Assembly (NCBI GenBank): GCA_965200035.1
Contig: OZ241334.1
Location: forward strand, 4,394,448 to 4,458,447
Direction of reading: 5' to 3'
DNA length: 64,000 nucleotides
Source of the DNA: UBA1952 sp965200035
GTDB lineage: Bacteria; Bacteroidota; Bacteroidia; Chitinophagales; Chitinophagaceae
This document shows positions 38,978 to 46,316 of this stretch, in pieces. Within the stretch, counting starts at the first letter, position 1; each line of letters begins with the position of its first letter. The notes under the pieces are model-generated. The model was not told the DNA's origin and searched no databases. It worked only from the letters and a program-made list of their open reading frames with translations. The position numbers and the translations under genes were made by a program.

Positions 38978-41608
38978 TCAGCTGTTATCCAGTTGCGACT
39001 GCATCTTCTTGATCCGGTCTTCCAGCTTTTCGCTGGTAAGCTGCTCGCGCAGGCTGTCCACCTTAATAGGAAAGCAGAAAGGCGTCAACTGCTTGGGACG
39101 CTCAACAATAAAGCGGCCTGCATAAATACGCTCCAGCGCATGATAAAGTCTTTCCGCTTCAATCTCGTAAGTAAATACATCATTATACGCCTGTTGCAAC
39201 AGCAAATGATTCGGCTCCTGATCGCGCAGCACTTCATAGATCAGCGAAGAGGAGTTCTGCAAGTGCCGCTGTTTCTTGCCTGCTCCGGGATAGCCCTGGA
39301 AGATCAGCCCCGCAATCACCGCAATGTCCCGGAACTTCCGCTTGCCCATCTCTGTAGCGTTCACGCTTCGCTGCAAGTCGAGATACCATTCTCTTGGGCT
39401 GAACAGCTCACGTACATTCTCTTCATTGACCGGTATCGGCTGATCGCTGAGCAGCTCAAAGCCATAATCATTCATCGCAATAGAAAACGTAATCGGCAGA
39501 ATCTTGGAAATGCGGTAAGCCAGCATTCCCGCCATCGCCTGATGCACCAGCCGCCCTTCAAACGGATAGACAAACAGATGATAGCCATCCCGCGTAGTAA
39601 TCAGCTCAATCAGCAGTTCATCCTCACCCGGAATAGCGGAAGTGCGCCGTTGCATAGTCAGCAAAGGCTCCAGAAAGCGGATCAGCGGGTTATCATTATC
39701 CGTAAAAGCAGCCTGATTATAAGTATGCCGGAGAATAGCGCCCATATTGGCCGAGAGCGGCAGCCGCCCGCCATTCCAGGAGGGCACAATCGCATTCTTC
39801 GCGTTCGACTTCCGCACCATCGCATCCATATCCTTCACACCTACCAGCTCCAGCCGCCGGCCGGCAAGGATAAAGGCATCGCCCGGTTTCAGCCGCGAAA
39901 TAAAATTCTCCTCGATCGTGCCCACAAAGCCGCCTCCCAGAAACTTCACGCGCATCAGGGCATCACCCACGATCGTACCCATATTCATGCGGTGCCGCAT
40001 CGCTATCCGCTTGTTTGGCACCCGGTAAATGCCATCCTCGCCCTGCACTACTTTATGATATTCTTCATAGCCGGTCAGCGAATTACCCCCGCGCGTAATG
40101 AAGTTGAGCAGCCATTCCCACTCATCCCAGGTCACATCGGCAAAGCTGTGCGTGCTCAGCACCTCTTCATAGAGCGCAATGCTTTCAAAGCCATCGCCCA
40201 CCGCGCACGTCACCATATACTGTATCAGCACATCCCAGGCCATCATCACCGGATTGCGGCTCTCGATGATCTGCTGCTCATACGCCTGCTGCAGCGCCAC
40301 CGCCTCAATGATCTCCAGCGAGTGCGTAGGCACGAAATAAATATTGCTCACCGCATCAGGCTGGTGACCGCTGCGCCCTGCCCGCTGCAAAAAGCGCGCT
40401 ACGCCTTTCGGGCTGCCCACCTGTATCACCGTATCCACCGGACGAAAATCGACCCCAAGATCAAGGCTGGCGGTACAAACCACCACTTTCAGCGTGCCTT
40501 CATGCAGCTGCTCTTCCACCCATGCACGCAGCTCGCCATCAATAGCGCTGTGATGCAGCGCCATCACCCCCGCCAGATCGGGAGCAGCCGCCAGCAGCGA
40601 CTGATACCAATGCTCCGCCGCAGAGCGCACATTCGTAAAAAGCAGCGTAGTACGGCTGTTATAAATCACCGGCAGCACATGATGAATCATACGAACCCCC
40701 AGATGCCCTGCCCACGGAAAGCGCTCCACCGTATCCGGCAGAATCGTATTGATCGCAATCTTCTTCTCCAGCTTAGCCCGCACAATCACCGGCTTCTCCC
40801 AATCACCAAGCGCCACCTGAGCAGCTTCCTCCAGATTACCAATCGTAGCCGAGATAGCCCAGATTCTTAATTGATTTGAAGATGTTGTTTGACTTGAAGA
40901 TTTGAGAGTGGGTTGAGGTTTTGAAAATGCCTGATCGGGTGTTTCTATTTCCTCCGCTACAGGCAGCGCATCATCACCCTTTTGCATTCTGCATTTTGCA
41001 TTTTGCATTTGATCTGCATTTTGCATTTTCTTCAGATGTGCGACTCCAAGCTCTACCTGCACGCCCCGCTTGGTTCCCAGCAATTCATGCCATTCATCAA
41101 TAGCAACGCAGGTTAGGGTTTCAAAAAGAGTACGATGATTTTTGGAAGCAATGAGCAAATGCAGGCTTTCCGGAGTGATGAGCAGAATTTCCGGGGCATG
41201 GCGCTGCTGTTTTTGCCGGTCGGCCAGAGCTGTATCTCCATTGCGGACCCCTACCCGCCAGGGAATGCCCAGCTCTTCCAGCGCAATCGTCATGGCACGA
41301 CTGATGTCCTTGGCAAGCGCCCGCAGCGGAGTGATCCAGAGCAGTTGCAGCCCATTGTTCTTCAGCTTCAAGTAATCGTCCGGGTGCTGATTGATCCAGT
41401 CCACGATTACTGCAAGGAATACAGCGAACGTCTTCCCGAAGCCCGTGGGTGCATTCACCAGTCCGCTCTTGCCGGCCACATGCTGCTCCCAGGTTTCTAT
41501 CTGAAAGGGGAAAGCGCGCAGGCCTTTACCATTCAGCCAGTTGTGAACAACCGTATAGCCGTCCGCAGGTTGCAGATGATCGTTCTTTGTTTTCTTTGCC
41601 TTCGCCAT
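38978..41608 (-). CDS. Ligase-associated Lhr-type DEXH-box helicase
   Basis: A superfamily 2 helicase of 876 residues of the type that occurs with a DNA ligase, an exonuclease-like metallo-enzyme and a phosphoesterase in a putative repair set. Walker A NAPTGFGKT (52-60), TPLRALAKD (motif Ia), TPESLH, motif II DEWH with the diagnostic DEWHELLGTKRG (171-182), motif III SAT (253-255), then a helicase C domain (VCTASLDLGVDFRPVD, FLQRAGRSGHQ) and the Lhr-type C-terminal winged-helix region. Between motif II and III there is an extra low-complexity stretch of about 53 residues (193-245) encoded by simple repeats (40871-41032). The frame stays open through it. Confidence 0.92.
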   Translation of the reverse strand: MAKAKKTKNDHLQPADGYTVVHNWLNGKGLRAFPFQIETWEQHVAGKSGLVNAPTGFGKTFAVFLAVIVDWINQHPDDYLKLKNNGLQLLWITPLRALAKDISRAMTIALEELGIPWRVGVRNGDTALADRQKQQRHAPEILLITPESLHLLIASKNHRTLFETLTCVAIDEWHELLGTKRGVQVELGVAHLKKMQNADQMQNAKCRMQKGDDALPVAEEIETPDQAFSKPQPTLKSSSQTTSSNQLRIWAISATIGNLEEAAQVALGDWEKPVIVRAKLEKKIAINTILPDTVERFPWAGHLGVRMIHHVLPVIYNSRTTLLFTNVRSAAEHWYQSLLAAAPDLAGVMALHHSAIDGELRAWVEEQLHEGTLKVVVCTASLDLGVDFRPVDTVIQVGSPKGVARFLQRAGRSGHQPDAVSNIYFVPTHSLEIIEAVALQQAYEQQIIESRNPVMMAWDVLIQYMVTCAVGDGFESIALYEEVLSTHSFADVTWDEWEWLLNFITRGGNSLTGYEEYHKVVQGEDGIYRVPNKRIAMRHRMNMGTIVGDALMRVKFLGGGFVGTIEENFISRLKPGDAFILAGRRLELVGVKDMDAMVRKSNAKNAIVPSWNGGRLPLSANMGAILRHTYNQAAFTDNDNPLIRFLEPLLTMQRRTSAIPGEDELLIELITTRDGYHLFVYPFEGRLVHQAMAGMLAYRISKILPITFSIAMNDYGFELLSDQPIPVNEENVRELFSPREWYLDLQRSVNATEMGKRKFRDIAVIAGLIFQGYPGAGKKQRHLQNSSSLIYEVLRDQEPNHLLLQQAYNDVFTYEIEAERLYHALERIYAGRFIVERPKQLTPFCFPIKVDSLREQLTSEKLEDRIKKMQSQLDNS
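40871..41032 (-). repeat. Repeat-derived in-frame insertion in the helicase gene
   Basis: Plus strand 40983-41032 is a run of TGCATTTTGCAT-type words; 40871-40930 is built of TTGAAGAT / GATTTG words. Both resemble simple repeats normally seen between Bacteroidota genes. In the minus frame they read KKMQNADQMQNAKCRMQK and a Ser/Thr/Gln-rich stretch, lying exactly between helicase motifs II and III. Confidence 0.7.
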
Positions 41609-41695
41609 GTAGTGCCGTCCTAAAAGTAAGGTTAGGAAATTGATGCCATTGGGCTGACTTCATAGTGCTTCAGGCTTGCGGCAACAGGTGATAGG

Positions 41696-41805
41696 TCCAT
41701 TACATCCCCTCTGCGCGGCGCGCGGTCCCTTGCCGGAATCCATTAAAGGGGGGGGAAGATGGTACGTAAGACAGGCTCATACGTCAGTCATGCTGACGCA
41801 AGGAA
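41696..41805. repeat. Dispersed palindrome-rich repeat, copy 2
   Basis: Words shared in order with copy 1 at 27043-27232: CATCCC, CTGCGC, GCGGTCCCTTGCCGGAATCC, AAAGGGGG, GTACGTA, ACAGGCTCATACG. It adds a small hairpin CGTCAG-TCATG-CTGACG. It lies between the helicase gene (-) and the lipoprotein gene (+). Confidence 0.6.
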
Positions 41806-41858
41806 GCATCCCACAGCGACCACATACGAGTGCATCGTCCTGATTAATTACCACTAAA

Positions 41859-41888
41859 TTGCTAAATCTGACCCATCGCCTATTTTTG
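41859..41888 (+). promoter_or_regulatory. Consensus promoter, near-leaderless
   Basis: TTG (41859-41861), 19 bases, TATTTTTG (41881-41888): a complete match to the Bacteroidota -33/-7 consensus. The ATG of the lipoprotein gene is at 41893, so the mRNA should start at or next to the start codon. Confidence 0.75.
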
Positions 41889-41892
41889 ATCC

Positions 41893-42279
41893 ATGAAAAA
41901 CTATGCACTCGCCTTTTTAATGCTCATTGCCTGCTCCCTCTTCGGATGCAGCGGCTCAGACATGTACCGTGGCAACTGGAAAGCCACAGACAATACAGGC
42001 AATAAATTCGAGCTGACCTTTGACCCCAAGAGCTTTTCCATTAAAGACATGAACGGCAAGGTTGCAAAATTCGATTACACCCAGAATTCCATCAAGATCG
42101 AAAACTCGACCAGAAAATACGGCATACAGCTCAGCGATGGCAGAGCTTACAACATCGTATTCCCTATTGCCGGCAATACCAGCGAGGGATTCATAGCACT
42201 GCCCAACAATGAAACGGTCTATACCATCAGCAGAACCGCCTACATCCAGTATCAGGATCTGTACAAACTGACGCGCTAA
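41893..42279 (+). CDS. Small lipoprotein
   Basis: A 128-residue lipoprotein (MKNYALAFLMLIACSLFGC lipobox). The mature part is beta-rich: YRGNWKATDNTGNKFELTFD, FSIKDMNGKVAKFDYTQ, IKIENSTRKYGIQL, reading like a lipocalin-type or META-like small barrel, but no family is recognised. Its stop codon overlaps the start of the next gene by one base (TAATG), so the two are translated together. Transcribed from the consensus promoter at 41859-41888. Confidence 0.75.
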   Translation: MKNYALAFLMLIACSLFGCSGSDMYRGNWKATDNTGNKFELTFDPKSFSIKDMNGKVAKFDYTQNSIKIENSTRKYGIQLSDGRAYNIVFPIAGNTSEGFIALPNNETVYTISRTAYIQYQDLYKLTR

Positions 42280-42722
42280 TGCCCTTTATTAAATTCAGGA
42301 TTGCCTGCCTCATAACCATCCTTTTACTCGTGCTTCCTGAACTGGCTACAGCCAGTGAGCCCTGCGGGCCGGGATTGGGCGTTGTAGTCGCTGTGGGAGT
42401 GATCGCGCTGGGCGTTATCACCAGTGTAATTGCTCTGATACTGCTGCTGCTCCAGCCCAGAGGCAAAACCGCTTTTAATATATTCCTCTTCTTCAGCGCC
42501 ATCATTCATGCGGCAGTTGCCGCAGATCTGTACCTCACTATTGACTATGATGAAAATAAAGACGCGCGCCTGACCGCTTTTTTAAAGCTGATCGTCCATC
42601 CGGATGAAAGCAATGGAGAATTCATATCCATTGTAATGATATGCTTATTAAGCTTTTGGGCAGTTATGATTACCCACCTGATATGGCGTGCCCGCAAAAA
42701 GCGGAAAGCATTAATCGATTGA
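42279..42722 (+). CDS. Small integral membrane protein
   Basis: A 147-residue membrane protein with four hydrophobic segments: an N-terminal one (ITILLLVLPELATA, perhaps a cleaved signal), VVVAVGVIALGVITSVIALILLLL, FNIFLFFSAIIHAAVAADLYL and ISIVMICLLSFWAVMITHLIW, ending in a basic cytoplasmic tail (RARKKRKALID). Coupled to the lipoprotein gene by a one-base overlap. No family recognised; the pair may act together in the envelope. Confidence 0.7.
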   Translation: MPFIKFRIACLITILLLVLPELATASEPCGPGLGVVVAVGVIALGVITSVIALILLLLQPRGKTAFNIFLFFSAIIHAAVAADLYLTIDYDENKDARLTAFLKLIVHPDESNGEFISIVMICLLSFWAVMITHLIWRARKKRKALID

Positions 42723-42728
42723 TTGATA

Positions 42729-42959
42729 TTAGCAACAGCCATCCGGTAGCACACCAATGGCATCCGGTAGCACACCACTGCCACCCGGTAGCACACCAAT
42801 AACATCCGGCAGGGCACCACTGTCATGCAATAGCACACCACCAGCACCGGGTAAGATACCAATAACGTCCGGCAGAGCGCCACTGTTAGGCGGAAAGGAT
42901 GCACCAGGACCTTGCAGGCCCGGAATAGCATTTTCTAAAACAGATATGGCAAACGCCAA
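42729..42959 (-). CDS. Possible small heptapeptide-repeat protein
   Basis: A 76-codon open frame lying wholly over the 21-bp repeat tract, starting with TTG 10 bases after the AraC gene. It encodes heptads of the form (I/S)G(V/A)LP(D/G)x. Differences between copies keep Leu (CTG, CTA, TTA), Gly (GGC, GGT), mostly Pro (CCG, CCC) and Asp (GAC, GAT), which hints at selection for this frame. Against it: no ATG, no known family, and any period-21 tract tends to be open in several frames. The plus strand is also open here (42757-43065). Confidence 0.25.
   Translation of the reverse strand: MAFAISVLENAIPGLQGPGASFPPNSGALPDVIGILPGAGGVLLHDSGALPDVIGVLPGGSGVLPDAIGVLPDGCC
42738..42886. repeat. 21-bp tandem repeat, seven copies
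   Basis: Units start at 42741, 42762, 42783, 42804, 42825, 42846 and 42867, an exact 21-base period, with consensus ATCCGGTAGCACACCAATGGC. The first copies are nearly identical; later ones diverge, with ATGCAATAGC at unit five the most different. It lies between convergent genes. Confidence 0.9.
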
Positions 42960-42968
42960 AGCAGATAT

Positions 42969-43889
42969 TCAATTGAAAGAGTTCTTGAACTCAAGCGGCG
43001 TAAGCTTAGTCTTCTGCTTAAACAGCTTACTGAACGACTGTGGATGCTCAAATCCCAGTTCATAAGCAATTTCACTTACCGAAAGGTCCGTAGTAGAAAG
43101 CTTTTCCTTTGCCTTTTCGATCAGCTTATGGTGCAGGTGCTGCTGCGCGCTCTGCCCGGTCAGCACCCTGAGCAGCCCGCTCAGGTAGCCCGGAGATACA
43201 TTCAGCGCATCGGCAATATACTGAACCGTAGGAAGCCCCTTAGCCATAAGGTCAGCGCCGGAAAAATAGTTGTCGAGCAAAGCCTCCAGCCGGTCAAGTA
43301 TCTGGTGATTACTGATCTTTCGCGTGATGAACTGCCGCTGGTAAAACCGCTCTGAATAATTCAGCAGCGTCTCAATCTGTGAGATAATAATGCTCTGGCT
43401 GAATTTATCAATATTGGAATGGTATTCCTGCTGAATGTTCCGGATAATGTGGGTAATCGTCGTCTCTTCCTTATCGGAAAGAAACAGCGCCTCATTCACC
43501 GAATAATCAAAAAATTCATAGTGCTTTATCTGCCTGGCCAGCGGTGTATGCCACAGAAAATCAGGGTGGATCAGCAAGATCCACCCTGAATGAGCTGTTG
43601 ACGCCTCACTGTCTACTTCTACCCGCAGCACCTGCCCGGGCGCCATGAAATACATCACTCCTTCGTCAAAATCATATTCCTGCTGCCCGTACTTCATACG
43701 CGTATTAATGCCACGCTTGATAGAAACAGAGTAAAAATCAAATATCGAAGTGATCGAATTGTACTCTGCAGAATGACTGATAGCACCATAATCCACCACA
43801 CTGATCAGCGGATGTTCCGGCCTAGGCAAACCCCTGAGCTGGTGAAATTCACTGATCGTTCTGATCCGCTGTGTTATGTTGTTTTTCAC
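42969..43889 (-). CDS. AraC-family transcriptional regulator
   Basis: A 306-residue regulator. The N-terminal part is a cupin-like sensor (MKNNITQRIRTISEFHQLRGLPRPEHPLISVVDY opening, split here by my chosen GTG start) with 'FDEGVMYFMAPGQVLRVE'. The C-terminal AraC/XylS DNA-binding domain has two helix-turn-helix motifs (QYIADALNVSPGYLSGLLR; LSVSEIAYELGFEHPQSFSK) and ends FKQKTKLTPLEFKNSF. The GTG at 43889 was chosen because it gives the family's usual opening and avoids overlap with the upstream gene; an ATG at 43940 is possible. Four bases separate it from the NmrA-like gene, so the two form one unit. Confidence 0.88.
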   Translation of the reverse strand: MKNNITQRIRTISEFHQLRGLPRPEHPLISVVDYGAISHSAEYNSITSIFDFYSVSIKRGINTRMKYGQQEYDFDEGVMYFMAPGQVLRVEVDSEASTAHSGWILLIHPDFLWHTPLARQIKHYEFFDYSVNEALFLSDKEETTITHIIRNIQQEYHSNIDKFSQSIIISQIETLLNYSERFYQRQFITRKISNHQILDRLEALLDNYFSGADLMAKGLPTVQYIADALNVSPGYLSGLLRVLTGQSAQQHLHHKLIEKAKEKLSTTDLSVSEIAYELGFEHPQSFSKLFKQKTKLTPLEFKNSFN

Positions 43890-43893
43890 CTGT

Positions 43894-44796
43894 TCAAGAT
43901 ACTGGTTGCTGATTATATGCAGCGGCAAATTCTTTTGCAAAGTCCGCCATCTTTACTTTGCCCAATGCAGGCCTGTTGCGGTAATAATCTTCATACAGCA
44001 CCCCACTGCGCCTGCCGGCATTCATCTCCACATACCCTTGCGCAATCTTCGCATTCATGCCTGCGGCTAAAAGGCTGCTCAGCAATTGCTCATCTGTAAT
44101 GACCATCCACTTCAGGTCGGGCATACCAATCGCCGTGCCCAAAGTATTGGCCACATTGTCGCAGCTCAGCTCCTCGCTGGCCACATAGCGGACCCTCCTG
44201 CCTGCTGAATGCTGCATCAATTCTTCAGCCACCGCATCTGCGATATCCAGAGGAGAAACCCAGGGCTCTTCCAGATCACCATAGTTGGTAATGATCGCTC
44301 CCTGCGATTTTATGCCATGAATGAAAGCCAGCAGATTGTAATAGAAGCCGACGGGGCGCATAAAAGTAATTGCAACATTGGCCGGTAGCCCGTTCATGAT
44401 CTTCTCCAGGTGGTAATGAAATGCGAGCATACCATTTCCCTGATCTGTATGCGCACCAATGCTGCTCAGATGCACCACTTTCTTTACGCCTGCCTTCTGT
44501 ACCGCTTCAGCATAGCTATGCCCCAGCTTAGTGTAGTAATCAATGTAATCCACTTCAGGATCAAAGAAATTGACCGGTGGCTCCATAAGATATACCGCAT
44601 CTGCGCCGGTAAAAGTCCTGACCAGAAATGCAGTATCCTCCAGATTGCCGGTAGCAGCCTTAGCTCCCAGCGCTTCAATGTCTTTCTGCTTCGCCGGATT
44701 GCTGCTGACTACGGTTACCGAATGCCCCTGTGCTATCAGCGTTTGCGTCAGTGGCTTGCTGATGTGGCCCAAAGAGCCTGTTACAACGATGTTCAT
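43894..44796 (-). CDS. NmrA-like NAD(P)-binding protein
   Basis: A 300-residue atypical short-chain dehydrogenase of the NmrA/HSCARG type. The nucleotide motif is MNIVVTGSLGHISKPLTQTL (GxxGxxS variant), followed by VVSSNPAKQKDIEALGA and GNLEDTAFLVRTFTGADAVYL. SSIGAHTDQGNG occupies the place of the active-site Ser, and the Tyr-x-x-x-Lys pair is not evident (HYHLEKIM), so it may be a redox sensor or a quinone/nitro reductase relative. Start ATG 44796. Probably co-transcribed with the AraC regulator that follows. Confidence 0.87.
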   Translation of the reverse strand: MNIVVTGSLGHISKPLTQTLIAQGHSVTVVSSNPAKQKDIEALGAKAATGNLEDTAFLVRTFTGADAVYLMEPPVNFFDPEVDYIDYYTKLGHSYAEAVQKAGVKKVVHLSSIGAHTDQGNGMLAFHYHLEKIMNGLPANVAITFMRPVGFYYNLLAFIHGIKSQGAIITNYGDLEEPWVSPLDIADAVAEELMQHSAGRRVRYVASEELSCDNVANTLGTAIGMPDLKWMVITDEQLLSSLLAAGMNAKIAQGYVEMNAGRRSGVLYEDYYRNRPALGKVKMADFAKEFAAAYNQQPVS

Positions 44797-44905
44797 TTCT
44801 TTTTGCTTTTTTAGATAAAGCAAAAGTCCGCCGTAAAGCCGCAACAGAAGTAGCCGTATTAGCTTTTAATGTAGCCAAAAGCGCTTACATCACGTCTCAT
44901 TTATA

Positions 44906-44980
44906 TCAGAGTGCCCTGGTGATTTTTCTTATTTCTCTATCGCTGAGGCCACAGGCTCTTAAAAGGTCTTTCTCTTCTTT
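44906..44980 (-). pseudogene. Possible C-terminal gene remnant
   Basis: The minus strand reads EEKDLLRACGLSDREIRK..., then a stop at 44908-44906, with no start codon and a stop just before it. An adjacent open frame (about 50 codons, from near 45130) ends in the same place, so a one-base shift may join them. The parent family is not recognised. Confidence 0.2.
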
Positions 44981-45048
44981 TTAATCGTTTGCAGCTTTAA
45001 AACATAGATACGCTCTAAAGTGAATAGAAATCTAGAATAAAGAATGAT

Positions 45049-45089
45049 CCAATAAAAAATCCGTGAAAAACACAGAATTTTTATTGGAC
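45049..45089. terminator. Imperfect stem-loop
   Basis: CCAATAAAAAATCCGTG pairs with CACAGAATTTTTATTGG with two mismatches around AAAAA. It may be the terminator of the lipoprotein gene at 45227 (minus strand), although it is about 140 bases away. Confidence 0.4.
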
Positions 45090-45226
45090 CATACTCTACA
45101 TAAAAGTTATCATTGGCAGTTATGTGTCAGCTTGCATCCAATTAATATCAGGTTGATTTTGATCTGTGCGGACAATTAAATTGAGCTGGAATACCGGATG
45201 ATCAACCATCGTTAACCGTGCAAATA

Positions 45227-45643
45227 TTACTTTGAACCGGAAAATGTACAGGTAAGGGAACCAAGAGAATTTGTGGTGACATAAGTAAGTGATAGCGTGT
45301 TGCCATTCAGCGTTCCGGAAACCGTTTCACTATAAGCATTGTTGCAGGCATCAATCACGGTAACTGTCGTCTGGGTAATTTTATTGCCAGCAACATTGAC
45401 CGGAATAGTTACATATTGCTGACATGAAGTTCCGCTGCTAAGCACAAGCGGCAGGATGATGGCAGAGGTACCATTCGCAACGATGTTCACTGCATTTGTA
45501 CCGACCCAGCAGTTTGAACTCATATTGTAGGTTCCCACAAACTGTGGAGCGTAGTCGACAGTACCTGAATTGTCTTTTTTAGAACAAGCGCTCTGAAGCA
45601 TTAGCGCGAGCACTAAGGTTGGTAAAGCAAGTTTTCTTTTCAT
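45227..45643 (-). CDS. Small lipoprotein
   Basis: A 138-residue lipoprotein (LALMLQSAC-SKKDN). The mature part is Thr/Ser/Asn-rich and beta-stranded with four Cys (SNCWVG, TSCQQY, DACNNA, LTCTFSG), likely two disulfides. The pattern 'FVGTYNMSSNC...GTLNGNTLSLTYVT' is that of small beta-barrel lipoproteins (lipocalin-like) seen in Bacteroidota. It is the last gene of the surface-protein run, 50 bases after the barrel gene. Function unknown. Confidence 0.75.
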   Translation of the reverse strand: MKRKLALPTLVLALMLQSACSKKDNSGTVDYAPQFVGTYNMSSNCWVGTNAVNIVANGTSAIILPLVLSSGTSCQQYVTIPVNVAGNKITQTTVTVIDACNNAYSETVSGTLNGNTLSLTYVTTNSLGSLTCTFSGSK

Positions 45644-45693
45644 TGTAGATTGATTGTTGAATAGTTATTGTAATTTTTAGTTTGCGTGATTAT

Positions 45694-46305
45694 TTATAAA
45701 TGAATGGTGATGCCTGCCCTAAAAATGGAGATATCATAGCCGAGCTCTCCAAAGGCACCAAAGTTTGGGGCTACAGCGTAGCTCGCACCCGCAAAGAGGC
45801 CGGCAATAGGTACCGCTTCATGTCCACTTGTGTTATCGTAATTCGTACGGTAATGTGTGAAGCGGAAGCCAAGGGTAATGCCGCCATAGGGGTCAAGCCT
45901 GGGCACTTTATTTGACAGCAATGTCAGATGGTAGGTGCCGCGAACGCCAAGTACGAAAGAAGAAGCAAAATCTTTGTTACCGAGACTGGATAGTGTGGAA
46001 TGCTTATAGGCGATTACGCCGCCGATGCCAATCGTTCCGGGCCCTGCATTGCCCCATATTCCCTGGTCATACGTGACGCCGATGGATGGAGTAAAAGATC
46101 TGCTATACCCTTTGTAACCAGGGTAGGCGTAGTCATGATAATCGTCATAGTTAACGCCGATGCCAAGAAATGCGCTGATGGATTTTGTTCCTTTATCAAA
46201 AGCAGGTTTGAACTTTCCGGCAGATTTAGGCTTTGCTCCTGCCGGCAAAATGCCCACAACAGAAATTGAAAGCGCTGTCAGCATAGCAGCCTTAAGCTTG
46301 TGCAT
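45694..46305 (-). CDS. Outer-membrane beta-barrel protein
   Basis: A 203-residue exported barrel: signal LTALSISVVGILPAGA, a short basic linker (KPKSAGKFKPAFDKG), then strands ISAFLGIGVNY, SFTPSIGVTYDQGI, TIGIGGVIAYK, SFVLGVRGTYHLTLL, YGGITLGFRF, AGLFAGASYAVAP and FGAFGELGYD, ending FRAGITIHL. This is a complete small 8-stranded porin-like barrel. It lies 11 bases after the T9SS FG-GAP-like gene, so the two are one transcript. Confidence 0.82.
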   Translation of the reverse strand: MHKLKAAMLTALSISVVGILPAGAKPKSAGKFKPAFDKGTKSISAFLGIGVNYDDYHDYAYPGYKGYSRSFTPSIGVTYDQGIWGNAGPGTIGIGGVIAYKHSTLSSLGNKDFASSFVLGVRGTYHLTLLSNKVPRLDPYGGITLGFRFTHYRTNYDNTSGHEAVPIAGLFAGASYAVAPNFGAFGELGYDISIFRAGITIHL

Positions 46306-46316
46306 GGTTTCTGTAA

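Larger units (their letters stand above)
44797..45226. other. Intergenic region with gene remnant and stem-loop
   Basis: 430 bases without an intact gene. It holds a 24-codon protein-like fragment (44906-44980) and an imperfect stem of about 17 bp at 45049-45089. Nothing else is recognised. Confidence 0.5.

Noticed and set aside
38993..40870. 625-codon open frame opposite the helicase gene
   Set aside because: His/Arg/Gln-rich sequence typical of an antisense shadow; the minus strand encodes a clear helicase.
42738..42886. CRISPR array
   Set aside because: The units are contiguous 21-base tandem copies without unique spacers and there are no cas genes.
42757..43065. 102-codon plus-strand frame over the 21-bp repeats
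   Set aside because: Runs into the AraC gene antisense; openness is explained by the repeat period being a multiple of three.
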